Shown in pieces: positions 19,125 to 27,835 of a stretch of 64,000 bases of DNA. Each line of letters starts with the position of its first letter. Within the stretch, counting starts at the first letter, position 1. The DNA is from Streptomyces sp. Ru71 (GTDB lineage Bacteria > Actinomycetota > Actinomycetes > Streptomycetales > Streptomycetaceae), in assembly GCF_002920535.1 (NCBI RefSeq), contig NZ_PQSS01000005.1:1-64000 (forward strand). Direction: 5' to 3'. Under the pieces are notes generated by a model. The model saw only the letters and a list, made by a program, of their open reading frames with translations. It was not told the DNA's origin and did not search any database. The position numbers and the translations under genes were made by a program.

Positions 19125-20005
19125 TAGACGGTGATGTCCTTCGCCGTGAACCGGGCCCAGGCCGCCGAGCCGAACACCGCCGCGTACAGGCCCTGCAGGC
19201 CGAGGTTGCGCACCAGGTCGTCCCAGTAGACCGGCTCGCGCATCAGGTCGGCGAAGGACAGCCAGTAGTGGGAGAAGAGATACGGCTGTATCGCGTGCAG
19301 CTGGGGGAACTGGTCCAGGATCTGCACGGTGATCAGCAGGCCCACGGTCGTCGCCATCGCCGCGATGCCGCTGTTGGTGAGCGTGGAGACGAACAGGCCG
19401 AGCGCCGCCACACCGATCAGGGACGCGGCGACGACCAGCGCGATCAGCAGCGCGCGGACCAGACCCTCCGCGAAGCTGATCCGGGTGCCGGAGATGGTCG
19501 TCAGGTCACCGAGCGGAAAGAGCAGGGCGCCCACCAGCAGCGCCGAGACGGCGACGACCAGGGTCGCGATCACGCAGAACGCCATCGTCGTCGTGTACTT
19601 GGCGAGCAGCAGCCGGGTGCGGCCGGCCGGCGCGACGAGGAGGTAGCGCAGGGTGCCCGCGCCGGCCTCGCCGGCGACCGCGTCACCCGCGATCACCCCG
19701 ACCGCCATCGGCAGGAAGAACGGCAGGGTCGCCGCCAGCGCGGTGAAGACGAGGAACAGGCCGTTGTTGGTGACCTGCGAGATGAACGCCGGCCCCTCAC
19801 CGCCCCGGGGCCCGGCCGACGAGCCGTCCCCCGTCTCGATCTTCACGGCGATCCCGACCAGGACCGGAACCGCGGCCAGCACGCCCAGCAGCGCGAGCGT
19901 GCGCCAGCGCCGCAGGGTGACCAGCAGTTCGCTGCGGAACAGCCCGAGCGTCCACAACGGACGCACCGTCCCCGGGGACTTGACCACCGTGTCAGCCTGC
20001 GACAT
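19124..20005 (-). CDS. ABC-2 type transporter permease
   Basis: A membrane permease of 293 residues with six hydrophobic segments (first at about 36-55, last at about 265-285). The large loop after helix 1 (GDGSSAGPRGGEGPAF) is extracytoplasmic. It belongs to the ABC-2 export group, and GDAVAGEAGAGTLRYLLVAP is the typical cytoplasmic coupling region. The start overlaps the ATPase gene by 14 nt, so both are made together. With the LolA-like gene upstream it may move lipid or lipoprotein-type substrates (inference). Confidence 0.86.
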   Translation of the reverse strand: MSQADTVVKSPGTVRPLWTLGLFRSELLVTLRRWRTLALLGVLAAVPVLVGIAVKIETGDGSSAGPRGGEGPAFISQVTNNGLFLVFTALAATLPFFLPMAVGVIAGDAVAGEAGAGTLRYLLVAPAGRTRLLLAKYTTTMAFCVIATLVVAVSALLVGALLFPLGDLTTISGTRISFAEGLVRALLIALVVAASLIGVAALGLFVSTLTNSGIAAMATTVGLLITVQILDQFPQLHAIQPYLFSHYWLSFADLMREPVYWDDLVRNLGLQGLYAAVFGSAAWARFTAKDITV

Positions 20006-20966
20006 CGAAACCCTCCCCGGTCAGCGCCACGAACGCCTCCTCCAGCGAGGCCCGTTCCACCCCGAACCCGCGCACCCGCACCCCGGCCGTCACCAACGCG
20101 GCATTGACCTCGGCCAGTTCACGCTCCGGGGGCTCGCCCGTCACCCGGTCCTCGGCCACCACGACGTCCCCGACGCCCTGTTCCTTCAGCACCCGGGCCG
20201 CGTCGGAGGTGTCCGGCGTGGTCACCACCAGCCGTCCGCGGGCCCGCGCCGCCAGGTCGGCGACTTCGCCCTGGACGAGGAGCCGCCCGCGTGCCATCAC
20301 CGCGGCGTGTGTGCACACCTGCTCGATCTCGTCGAGGAGATGGGAGGAGAGGAAGACGGTCGTGCCGTCCGAGGCGAGCTCCCGGACCAGCGCGCGGATC
20401 TCGCGCATGCCCTGCGGGTCGAGCCCGTTGGTCGGCTCGTCCAGGACGAGCAGGCGGCGGGGCTGGAGCAGGGCGGCGGCGAGCCCGAGCCGCTGCTTCA
20501 TACCGAGCGAGTACGCCTTCGCCTTCTTGCCGGCCGCCGCCGTGAGCCCCACGCGCTCCAGCGCCGCCGCGACGCGGGTGCGCCGGGTGCGCGGGTCGGC
20601 GGTCGGGTCGGCGGCGTCGTAACGCAGCAGGTTGTCCCGGCCGGACAGGAAGCCGTACAGCGCGGGGCCCTCGATCAGCGCGCCGACCTGGGGGAGCACC
20701 GAGCGCACGGACCGGGGCATCGGCTGCCCCAGCACCCGCGCGGCGCCGGACGTCGGCTCGATGAGGCCCATCAGCATGCGGATCGTGGTGGTCTTGCCCG
20801 ATCCGTTGGGACCGAGGAAGCCGAAGACGCTGCCCGCCGGGACGGCCAGGTCCAGCCCGTCGACGGCGAGTTGCCCGCCGCGGTAGCGCTTGGTGAGGGC
20901 GCGGGTGTGGATGACGTACTCGTCCTCCGGCACCTGCTCGCCCCGTGCGGCGGGCGCGTCGTCCAT
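19992..20966 (-). CDS. ABC transporter ATP-binding protein
   Basis: 324 residues. Walker A GPNGSGKTTT (about 50-60), the signature YSLGMKQRLGLA, Walker B LLVLDEPTNGLD and the H-loop SSHLL are all present, followed by a C-terminal ~80-residue extension as in DrrA/CcmA-type exporters. It energises the permease encoded immediately downstream. The gap to the LolA-like gene upstream is only 43 nt, making a three-gene operon. Confidence 0.92.
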   Translation of the reverse strand: MDDAPAARGEQVPEDEYVIHTRALTKRYRGGQLAVDGLDLAVPAGSVFGFLGPNGSGKTTTIRMLMGLIEPTSGAARVLGQPMPRSVRSVLPQVGALIEGPALYGFLSGRDNLLRYDAADPTADPRTRRTRVAAALERVGLTAAAGKKAKAYSLGMKQRLGLAAALLQPRRLLVLDEPTNGLDPQGMREIRALVRELASDGTTVFLSSHLLDEIEQVCTHAAVMARGRLLVQGEVADLAARARGRLVVTTPDTSDAARVLKEQGVGDVVVAEDRVTGEPPERELAEVNAALVTAGVRVRGFGVERASLEEAFVALTGEGFDVAG

Positions 20967-21009
20967 CGGCTCCCCGATCGTTTCCGTGGGTCGGCGGTGT
21001 CCCGCCGGC

Positions 21010-22254
21010 TTACCTGCCCGCGTCGGCGGCCTTGACGAGGGCGTCCTTGGTGACCGCGCCGACGTAGACCTTGCCGTCGTCGGTGATCAGGGCGTTGACC
21101 AGGCGGGTGGAGAACACCGTGCCCTTGCCGAACTTGCCGGAAACCTTGTCGCCGAGCGAGTCCAGGAAGCCGCCGAGGTCACCGCCGACCTCACTGCCGG
21201 AGGGCACGCCGCCCCGGGCGCCGGTGTCGAAGGTGGCGATCGCGTTCCAGCCCTCGCCGAGCACCTTGGGTCCGTCGCCCTTGGCCGCGTCGCCGCCCGG
21301 GACGGGCAGCATGTGCTCCGGGAGGCCCTTGGCAGGCCCGTCGCCCTTGGCGTGCTCCCGGTCGCCGCCCTCGGTGACCTTGGCGCCCTTCGGCGGGGTG
21401 AAGTCGAAGGTGGAGGCGGCCGGCTTGGCGAAGCTGACCTGGGTGAAGCCCGCGTCGACGACGGCGGCGCCGCCGCTCTTCGGGGTCAGGGTGAACTTCA
21501 GCGGCACACCGGTCTTGGCGTCCACGGCGATGCTGATCGCACCGACGGTGGTGCCGGACTGCTTGGGCTTGATCAGCAGCTTGTAGGCGTCGCGGCCGGC
21601 GACGTGGACGCTGCCGTCCACGGTGACCGAGGTGGTCGAGTCGACGGCCTTCAGGGCCTGTTCGGCGAAGTCCTTGGGCGTGCCGGAGAAGTCGTCCGCA
21701 CCCCGCTCGTCCTGGCGGCCCTGCTCGTCCGAGGTGGCGTGGTACACCTCGTTGGACTTGCTGTCGTAGCCCCAGACGTCCTTGCCGTTGTGGATGAGGC
21801 TGTACTCGGCGGCGTCCTCCAGCACCGAGATCTTCTGCCGCTCCGGTCCGTCGGCGGCCACGCGCAACGTGTGCCGGCCGGTGGCGAGTTCGGCGACCTT
21901 GGCCGAGGGGTCGGCGGACGACCCGTCACCGGACGCGCCCGCACCGCCGCCGAACCCGCCCGCGAGGCCGCCGAAGTCGGGCAGGCCGAGGTCGGTGTTG
22001 ATCCGCACGGTGCCGGACAGCTGCTGCGTGTCCGACGCCGCGATCTTCTCGATGAGCTGCTGCGCGCTGATCTCGGGCAGATCGGGGTCGCCGGAGTCGG
22101 CGAGCGCGGGGACGATCCCGATCGTCGCGGCGGCCAGCCCCACGACGGTCGCGGGGACGGCATAGCGCGCGGCTGCCCTGCGCCGCCCCCCGCGCGCCGC
22201 GCCGGGCTCCTCGGCCGCGGCCGTCGCCCTGTCGTCGGTTCCATACGGTGCCAT
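21010..22254 (-). CDS. LolA-like, membrane-anchored carrier protein
   Basis: 414 residues. An N-terminal membrane anchor or signal (about 30-50, AVPATVVGLAAATIGIVPALA) precedes a large extracytoplasmic domain of the LolA/LppX-like fold: QLIEKIAASDTQQLSGTVRI, LRVAADGPERQKISVLED and YKLLIKPKQSGTTVGAISIA. Low-complexity Gly/Ser and Lys/Gly stretches interrupt it. ATG 22254 has GGAGG about 10 nt upstream. LolA-fold proteins bind acyl chains. In Gram-positive cells their cargo is unclear; adjacency to an ABC exporter suggests a relay across the cell envelope (inference). Confidence 0.8.
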   Translation of the reverse strand: MAPYGTDDRATAAAEEPGAARGGRRRAAARYAVPATVVGLAAATIGIVPALADSGDPDLPEISAQQLIEKIAASDTQQLSGTVRINTDLGLPDFGGLAGGFGGGAGASGDGSSADPSAKVAELATGRHTLRVAADGPERQKISVLEDAAEYSLIHNGKDVWGYDSKSNEVYHATSDEQGRQDERGADDFSGTPKDFAEQALKAVDSTTSVTVDGSVHVAGRDAYKLLIKPKQSGTTVGAISIAVDAKTGVPLKFTLTPKSGGAAVVDAGFTQVSFAKPAASTFDFTPPKGAKVTEGGDREHAKGDGPAKGLPEHMLPVPGGDAAKGDGPKVLGEGWNAIATFDTGARGGVPSGSEVGGDLGGFLDSLGDKVSGKFGKGTVFSTRLVNALITDDGKVYVGAVTKDALVKAADAGR

Positions 22255-22471
22255 GTGTGCGCTACCTCCGTCGTCGGCGGCGGCTGTCCGTCCCATGACC
22301 CGCGGCGTGCGCTCCCGGCGGGCCCCACCCCAAGCCGCCATTCTCACCCGAATCGGTGAGGAGTGGTGTCTTCCGTGCTTCCCATCAGACCAAATCGGCC
22401 AGGGGGACCGCGTCACCCCGCGGACGCAACTCCATGTACTGCTGGGGTATGACGTGGCGGAGGGTCAGGCC

Positions 22472-22487
22472 CCCCTACCCGTAGGGG
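22472..22487. promoter_or_regulatory. Palindrome upstream of the LolA-like operon
   Basis: CCCCTAC-CC-GTAGGGG, with 7-bp perfect arms, lies about 220 nt upstream of the LolA-like start in a 414-nt gene-free stretch (22255-22668). It could be an operator or a small hairpin. Nothing else recognisable lies in this gap except the 15-bp repeats at its right end. Confidence 0.35.
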
Positions 22488-22590
22488 ATGTGGAGGGCCG
22501 GGGCATACCGGAGAGTGAGGGGCGCGGGGGATACCTGAGAGGGAGCGCGCGGGTGGGAGCGCGTTCAGGAGGGGCGCGCGGGGCACGGCG

Positions 22591-22650
22591 CGCGTGGCAG
22601 GGGCCCGCGTGGCAAGGGCGCGCGTGGGAGGGGCCCGCGTGGCAGGGGCC
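22591..22650. repeat. 15-bp tandem repeat beyond the polyprenyl synthase gene
   Basis: Four units of CGCGTGGCAGGGGCC type (22591, 22606, 22621, 22636) differ at few positions, with degenerate flanks on both sides. They sit just past the 3' end of the polyprenyl synthase gene (stop at 22669), read on its own strand. Confidence 0.85.
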
Positions 22651-22668
22651 TGGGAGGCAGGCGGCTCC

Positions 22669-23679
22669 TCAGCCGGCCCGGTGCACCACCGCGTCGCACA
22701 GTTCGAGCAGCGCGGCCTTCGCGTCGCACTCCGGCAGCGGTGCCAGCGCGGCCCGCGCCTCCTCGGCGTACCGCACGGTGTCCCGCCGCGCCTGCTCCAG
22801 CGCGGGGTGCGCGCGCAGCGCGGTGAGCGCCTCGGTGTGCCGCGCGTCGTCGCTCAGGTCGGAGTCCAGCAGCTCGCACAGCGCGCGGTCCTCGGGCAGC
22901 CCGAGCCGCTCGGCCCGCTCACGCAGCCGCAGCACGGGCAGCGTCGCGATGCCCTCGCGCAGGTCCGTCCCCGGCGTCTTGCCCGACTCGTGCGAGTCGG
23001 ACGCGATGTCGAGCACGTCGTCGGCCAGCTGGAAGGCGACGCCGAGGCGCTCCCCGTACTGCGTCAGCACGTCGACGACCGTCTCGTCGGCGCCGGACAT
23101 CATCGCCCCGAACCGGCACGACACGGCCACCAGCGACCCCGTCTTGCCGCCGAGCACCTCAAGGTAGTGGTCGACCGGGTCCCGCCCGTCCTGCGGGCCG
23201 GCGGTCTCCAGGATCTGCCCGGTGACCAGCCGCTCGAACGCCAGTGCCTGTACGCGTACCGCCTCGGGCCCGAGGTCGGCGAGGATCTGCGAGGCCCGGG
23301 CGAAGAGGAAGTCCCCGGTCAGTACGGCGACCGAGTTGCCCCACCGGGTGTTCGCGCTGGCCACGCCGCGCCGCACGGCGGCCTCGTCCATGACGTCGTC
23401 GTGGTACAGCGTCGCGAGGTGGGTCAGCTCCACCACGACGGCCGACGGGACGACACCCGGGGCGTAGGGGTCACCGAACTGCGCCGCGAGCATCACGAGC
23501 AGCGGCCTGAACCGCTTCCCGCCCGCCCGCACCAGGTGCTGGGCGGCCTCCGTGATGAAGGGAACCTCGCTCTTGGTGGCTTCGAGCAACCCTTCCTCGA
23601 CAGCCGCCAATCCGGCCTGGACATCGGCTTCGAGAGCCTGGTCCCGCACGCTAAGCCCGAACGGCCCGACGACGGTCAC
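22669..23679 (-). CDS. Long-chain polyprenyl diphosphate synthase
   Basis: This all-trans prenyltransferase of 336 residues joins isopentenyl units to make the long side chain of menaquinone. Landmarks are GGKRFRP (53-59), the first aspartate motif DDVMD (94-98) and the second DDVLD (near 220). The GTG start at 23679 has GGAGA about 9 nt upstream. Length and motifs match hexa- to nonaprenyl synthases; the exact chain length cannot be read here. It sits some 35 kb from menG and the menaquinone-reductase-like gene but in the same respiratory neighbourhood. Confidence 0.92.
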   Translation of the reverse strand: MTVVGPFGLSVRDQALEADVQAGLAAVEEGLLEATKSEVPFITEAAQHLVRAGGKRFRPLLVMLAAQFGDPYAPGVVPSAVVVELTHLATLYHDDVMDEAAVRRGVASANTRWGNSVAVLTGDFLFARASQILADLGPEAVRVQALAFERLVTGQILETAGPQDGRDPVDHYLEVLGGKTGSLVAVSCRFGAMMSGADETVVDVLTQYGERLGVAFQLADDVLDIASDSHESGKTPGTDLREGIATLPVLRLRERAERLGLPEDRALCELLDSDLSDDARHTEALTALRAHPALEQARRDTVRYAEEARAALAPLPECDAKAALLELCDAVVHRAG

Positions 23680-24229
23680 GAGGGGTCTCCTGTCTGCTGG
23701 TGCCGGTTGGCGATTACACGGTTTGTCGATAGGTCGCTGACATCACTCAAGTCAGCGTATCCGGTCACGTTTCGATCACCGATAGCGCCCACGGTTACAG
23801 GCCCGGCGGTATCGGATCACGCCCGATATGTTTACTGATCAAATCTGATCAACCGAAAAGTACCGATATGGACCACGCTCACACCCTGAAGACCACCACC
23901 TCACCCTCTGCGAACCACCGGCCCCCGCCTTGCCACAACACGACCCGACTGCCCGTTTTGCCGTAATTAATCAGCCGATTCGCCTTAGTCACCTTGGTTC
24001 CAATTGTGTGGCAGCTGTGACGCCAGTGAATTGGGTCACGCGCCCCGCCCGCCGGCCACCACCCGTCCCGCACCCCGTTTCCCCTTGCGGGCACAGGCCG
24101 GTTGGGCCTTGGCGACCGCAAAGGATCAAGCGGTCCAAACGGCCTCGACCAAGGTCAACTGGGGTGATAGGTGAATTCGGTACTTGTTCCCGGCATGCGC
24201 TCTCGCATAACTTCCCGGCCTGTCGGGCG
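23680..24229. other. Divergent promoter region
   Basis: This stretch separates the minus-strand polyprenyl synthase from the plus-strand transglycosylase and is noticeably less GC-rich than the genes. It has an inverted repeat CGCTGAC-N9-GTCAGCG at 23735-23757, likely near the polyprenyl synthase promoter, and a direct repeat of CTGATCAA at 23835 and 23845. No coding region was found. Confidence 0.5.
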
Positions 24230-24430
24230 GACGCCGAATCCTGCCGCCGTCCGGCATCACCCATCGGACCAACTCATCCGTGTACGGCAGGAGCGGGGGA
24301 CCCAGGTAAGTCGCCGAACCGGGCGTCGTCAGCCGACGACACCCCGGGCCGGCTCGGGGTGAAGCCGTGCCGCCTTCGCGGCCGGCCGGGCATCTCCAGC
24401 CCGAACCCGACAGCTCACCTCGCAGGCGTG
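24230..24430 (+). promoter_or_regulatory. c-di-AMP (ydaO/yuaA) riboswitch
   Basis: The leader of the transglycosylase gene holds the conserved blocks of the ydaO class in order: ACGCCGAATCCTGCCGCC at the 5' end, GGGGGACCCAGGTAAG, CTCGGGGTGAAGCCG, a GGCCGGGCATCTCC segment, and the 3' block CCCGAACCCGACAGCTCACC ending in CGCAGGCG. ACGCC (24231-24235) can pair with GGCGT (24425-24429) to close the element. In actinomycetes this class senses c-di-AMP and turns off cell-wall hydrolase genes. The start codon is 16 nt beyond. Confidence 0.9.
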
Positions 24431-24446
24431 GGAGAGGAACTTCGTC

Positions 24447-24950
24447 ATGCCTGCTGCCGGTCAGCACCGCCGCACCCGCACGTCCCGCATCGTCCGCACC
24501 CTCGCCGTCGCCGGCACCGGTGCCGCCGCCCTCGCGCTCCCGCTCTTCGGCGCGACCAGCGCCTCCGCGGCCACCCCGGCCACCACCGCCACCTCGGCGA
24601 CCGTGATCACCGCCGCGAACTCGGTCTACCCGAACAACCTCGACGGCTGGATCCGCCAGTCGCTGGACATCATGGCCCAGCGCGGCATCCCCGGGACCTA
24701 CGACGGCATCTACCGCAACGTGATCCGGGAGTCCTCCGGCAACCCCGCCGCCATCAACCTGTGGGACTCCAACGCGGTCGCCGGCACCCCGTCCAAGGGC
24801 CTGCTGCAGGTCATCGACCCGACGTTCCTCGCCTACCACGTGCCGGGCACCTCCATGGACCCCTACGACCCGATCGCCAACATCACCGCGGCCTGCAACT
24901 ACGCGGCCGCCCGCTACGGCTCGATCGACAACGTGTTCGGCGCGTACTGA
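24447..24950 (+). CDS. Secreted lytic transglycosylase, SLT domain
   Basis: A 167-residue exported cell-wall enzyme. The twin-Arg-like signal peptide (about 1-41, RRTRTSRIVRTLAVAGTG, ending ATSASAA) precedes one SLT domain: IYRNVIRESSGNPAAINLWD with catalytic Glu in RESSG, then SKGLLQVIDPTF and a C-terminal NYAAARYGSI. It should cleave the glycan strands of peptidoglycan. GGAGAGG lies 9 nt before ATG 24447. Control by the upstream c-di-AMP riboswitch fits known Streptomyces resuscitation and wall-remodelling genes. Confidence 0.92.
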   Translation: MPAAGQHRRTRTSRIVRTLAVAGTGAAALALPLFGATSASAATPATTATSATVITAANSVYPNNLDGWIRQSLDIMAQRGIPGTYDGIYRNVIRESSGNPAAINLWDSNAVAGTPSKGLLQVIDPTFLAYHVPGTSMDPYDPIANITAACNYAAARYGSIDNVFGAY

Positions 24951-24977
24951 GTCACCCACCCCGTCACACCGGGTGAG

Positions 24978-24995
24978 CCCCTGCCTCATCAGGGG
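24978..24995. terminator. Short hairpin between convergent genes
   Basis: CCCCTG-CCTCAT-CAGGGG has a 6-bp perfect stem. It overlaps the stop codon of the HAD gene and follows the transglycosylase by 27 nt, so it may end both transcripts. It is weak on its own. Confidence 0.35.
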
Positions 24996-25795
24996 AAGAG
25001 ACGTTCGAGGACGACGGCGATGCCGTCGTCCTCGTTCGACAAGGTGACCTCGTCGGCGACGGCCTTCAGCTCGGGATGGGCGTTGGCCATGGCCACTCCG
25101 CGGGCGGCCCAGGCGAACATCGGGATGTCGTTCGGCATGTCCCCGAAGGCCAGGGCCCGCTCGGGGCCCAGTCCGAGGTGTTCGGCGGCCAGCGCCAGCC
25201 CGGTCGCCTTGGTGATCCCGCACGGCTGGAGCTCCACGGTCCCCGGCCCCGACATGGTCACCGTCGCCAGCGAGCCGACCACCGCGCGCGCCGTCGCCGC
25301 CAACTCGTCGTCGGACAGGTCGGGATGGCGCAGCAGCACCTTGCTGATCGGCTCCTCCCACAGGTCGTCGCGCCGCCCGACCCGCACCGCCGGCAGGGTC
25401 GGGTGCGGCATCCGGTAGCCGGGCTCGATCAGCGTCAGCCCGTCCACCCCGTCCTGGTCGACCGCGGCGTACACCTGCCCCACCTCGGCCTCGATCTTGC
25501 CGAGCGCGGTCTCGGCCAGCTCCCGGTCGAGCGTCACCGACCACAGCAGGCGGTCCGCGCGGGCGTCGTACACCTGCGCGCCCTGCCCGCACACCGCGAG
25601 CCCCGTGGAGCCCAGGTCCTCCAGCAGCGGCCGCACCCGGGGCGCCGGGCGGCCGGTCACCACCAGGTGGCGCGCGCCGGCATCGGCCACCCGGGCGAGC
25701 GCGGCCAGGGACCGGTCGGAGAGCGTGTCGTCGCCGCGCAGCAGCGTTCCGTCCAGGTCAGTGGCGATGAGGGCATATGCGAGGGGTGCGGCCAT
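24989..25795 (-). CDS. HAD-superfamily phosphatase, Cof type
   Basis: A cytosolic HAD hydrolase of 268 residues. Motif I is DLDGTLL (nucleophile Asp13, acid/base Asp15), motif II lies in VVTGRP, motif III has the Lys in GITKATGL, and motif IV is GDMPNDIPM. The C2B cap in the middle marks the Cof/sugar-phosphatase subgroup. The substrate is probably a small phosphorylated sugar or cofactor; not determinable here. Confidence 0.9.
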   Translation of the reverse strand: MAAPLAYALIATDLDGTLLRGDDTLSDRSLAALARVADAGARHLVVTGRPAPRVRPLLEDLGSTGLAVCGQGAQVYDARADRLLWSVTLDRELAETALGKIEAEVGQVYAAVDQDGVDGLTLIEPGYRMPHPTLPAVRVGRRDDLWEEPISKVLLRHPDLSDDELAATARAVVGSLATVTMSGPGTVELQPCGITKATGLALAAEHLGLGPERALAFGDMPNDIPMFAWAARGVAMANAHPELKAVADEVTLSNEDDGIAVVLERLFP

Positions 25796-25917
25796 GATCA
25801 GAGAATACGGACCCCACAGGTCACCCGTTCACCACCGGTTTCCCCCTCCCCCGGCCCACGCGGGCCCGCGGCACCGTGGGAGGCTGTTGCCTCACTGACC
25901 GTGGGGAGGCGCACCCA

Positions 25918-26526
25918 GTGACGACCGGACCGGACCGTTTCCAGCAGCATCTGAGGCAGGCCGCCGCAGGCGTCCTCGAACGCTTCCCCACCGCGGACGT
26001 CCCCGAGATCTACGCCCTCTCCTTCCGTATCTGGCGCGTGGACTACGACAACCGCCACCCCTACGTGGCCATCGGCTACAACACCGAGTCCCAGTACGAG
26101 CGCGAGCGGCGCCCCGAGGACCCCGGCGAGGCCCGCTGGAACTACGCCTGCTGGCTCCTCGACGGCTTCGAGACCCTCGGCAACGTCCCCGAGGACCCGG
26201 CCGGCGCCCCGCTGTTCACCGCGCGCGCCCGGCAGCTGGGGCTCTGGTTCGACGGCGACCCCGACGACCCCGCCGTGCCCGAGGCCGTGCGCGAGGAGCG
26301 GGACGCCCAGGGCGACCTGCTGCGCCAGTACTTCGCCGACTCCTGCCTCGACCTCGCCCGCCATCTGCACGCGAGCGGCCTGATCGAGAAGGTCCTCGGC
26401 CGCCCGCTGCCGGTGGTCGTCTTCGACATGGACTGCCCCGGCTGGGAGGTGGAGGCCACCGAGGCCGCCAACCCGCCGGAACTGATCACCGGCTTCCTGG
26501 CCTGGCAGCACGCGCAGGAGGCGTAG
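25918..26526 (+). CDS. Conserved hypothetical protein
   Basis: 202 residues, soluble, acidic, with no motif I recognise with certainty. Aromatic- and acid-rich segments (SFRIWRVDYDNRHPYVAIGY, WNYACWLLDGFETLG) and a helical C-terminus suggest a compact globular fold; the layout recalls small DUF4303-like proteins, but I cannot confirm this. GTG 25918 is preferred because GGGAGG lies 9 nt upstream; an ATG 42 nt earlier would add a Cys-rich unconserved leader. Confidence 0.7.
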   Translation: MTTGPDRFQQHLRQAAAGVLERFPTADVPEIYALSFRIWRVDYDNRHPYVAIGYNTESQYERERRPEDPGEARWNYACWLLDGFETLGNVPEDPAGAPLFTARARQLGLWFDGDPDDPAVPEAVREERDAQGDLLRQYFADSCLDLARHLHASGLIEKVLGRPLPVVVFDMDCPGWEVEATEAANPPELITGFLAWQHAQEA

Positions 26527-26545
26527 CCCTCCGGGCCGGGGGCGA

Positions 26546-26560
26546 GGGGCGCCGCGCCCC
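26546..26560. terminator. GC hairpin between convergent genes
   Basis: GGGGCGC-C-GCGCCCC lies in the 49-nt gap between the hypothetical gene and the flavoprotein gene. In practice a 5-bp stem with a 5-nt loop. A bidirectional terminator is likely from position alone. Confidence 0.4.
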
Positions 26561-26575
26561 GCGCGCGGAGCCCTG

Positions 26576-27778
26576 TCAGCCGTGTGCCGCCTGCAGGTGC
26601 CGGGCCAGCCGCGGGGAGGCGAACTCCGTGCCGCACACGAACCGCATCACCGGGCCGTAGGAGGCGGCGGCCGGCAGGCCCGTGAAGTACAGGCCGGGGA
26701 CCGACGACACATACCCGGCGCCGAGCCTCGGGGCGCCGCGGCTGACGGCGAGCGCGGTACGCAGTTCGTGGCCGAGGAAGTCCATGGCCGCGATGTTCAC
26801 CCGGTAGCCGGTCGCCGCGATCACATGGTCGGCGGTGAGCCGCTCGGTGCGTCCGGCGTGGGTGCGGACGGTGAGGGCGGTGCCCTCGCCCGTCGCCTCC
26901 GCCCGCACGATCCGTGCCACCTCGCTGACCCGCACCTTCCCCGCGAACCGCTCGCGCAGCCACCAGGCCCCGAGCGGACCGAGGACCCGGCGGACCAGGT
27001 GGTGGCGTATCCCGGCGGGCAGATAGCGGTAGGGGTGCGGGTAGTAGCTGAGCGCCCACAGCGACCAGGCCCGGCCGAACGGCGACCGGGGCCGCAGCCG
27101 GGGCTGGTCCCACGGCGGCGCCCCGAAGGCGACCCGGCCCCGGCCACGGGCGACCACCCGGACCCGGGCACCGGCCTCGGCGGCGAGCACCGCGGTCTCC
27201 AGCGCCGACTGTCCCGCGCCGACGACGATCAGCTCGCGGCCGGCGAAGCGGGTGAGGTCGTGGTGCTGGGAGCTGTGCGAGACCGGGGCCGTGGCGGCGG
27301 GTCCGTCCGGCGCGGCCGCGGCCAGCTCGCGGGGCAGGTGGGACAGGCCGGACAGACCGGTCGCCACGACCACGGCCCGCGCGGTGAACTGCTCCCCGGA
27401 GTCCAGCTTCAGCTCGAATCCGCCGCCGGTGCGCCGGTCCACGGAGACCACCCGCACCCGCTCCAGCTCGGGCACCAGCTGCTGCTGGAACCACTCGCCG
27501 TAGGCGATGAACGTCTCGACGGGAACGATGTCCTCGTCGGTGACCAGGCGCCGGATGCCGGCCTCGGTGCAGTAGTCGGCGAGGGTGTGCCCGCGCTGCG
27601 GGCAGTCGATGTCGGAGGCCGCGGGGGTCGATTTCAGGAGCATCCCGGCGGGCATGTGGTCGCGCCAGCTGACCATGGGATCACCGAAGACGCGGACCGG
27701 GACGGCGCGCGCCCGCAGATGGGCGGCGGTGGACAGGCCGAACGGGCCCGCCCCGATGACGGCAACCGGTTGGTTCAC
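26576..27778 (-). CDS. FAD/NAD(P)-binding oxidoreductase, flavin-monooxygenase-like
   Basis: 400 residues with two Rossmann folds: VAVIGAGPFGLSTAAHL at the N-terminus for FAD and ELIVVGAGQSALETAVL near 185-200 for NADPH, plus the ATGYRVN motif. This is the layout of class B flavin monooxygenases and ornithine/lysine N-hydroxylase relatives. GTG 27778 is chosen because GGGGAGGG sits 6 nt upstream. It follows the ATP-grasp gene by 57 nt on the same strand, so the two probably share a transcript and a small-molecule pathway (inference). Confidence 0.85.
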   Translation of the reverse strand: MNQPVAVIGAGPFGLSTAAHLRARAVPVRVFGDPMVSWRDHMPAGMLLKSTPAASDIDCPQRGHTLADYCTEAGIRRLVTDEDIVPVETFIAYGEWFQQQLVPELERVRVVSVDRRTGGGFELKLDSGEQFTARAVVVATGLSGLSHLPRELAAAAPDGPAATAPVSHSSQHHDLTRFAGRELIVVGAGQSALETAVLAAEAGARVRVVARGRGRVAFGAPPWDQPRLRPRSPFGRAWSLWALSYYPHPYRYLPAGIRHHLVRRVLGPLGAWWLRERFAGKVRVSEVARIVRAEATGEGTALTVRTHAGRTERLTADHVIAATGYRVNIAAMDFLGHELRTALAVSRGAPRLGAGYVSSVPGLYFTGLPAAASYGPVMRFVCGTEFASPRLARHLQAAHG

Positions 27779-27835
27779 GAAGTCCCTCCCCAGGACGTCA
27801 CACTTCGTCACTTCGTGTTCCGGCCGGGACGGGTG

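Noticed and set aside
23835-23852. Direct repeat of CTGATCAA as a phage or element attachment site
   Set aside because: Eight-base repeats 10 nt apart in AT-richer DNA, with no integrase or tRNA nearby; chance or regulator half-sites are likelier.
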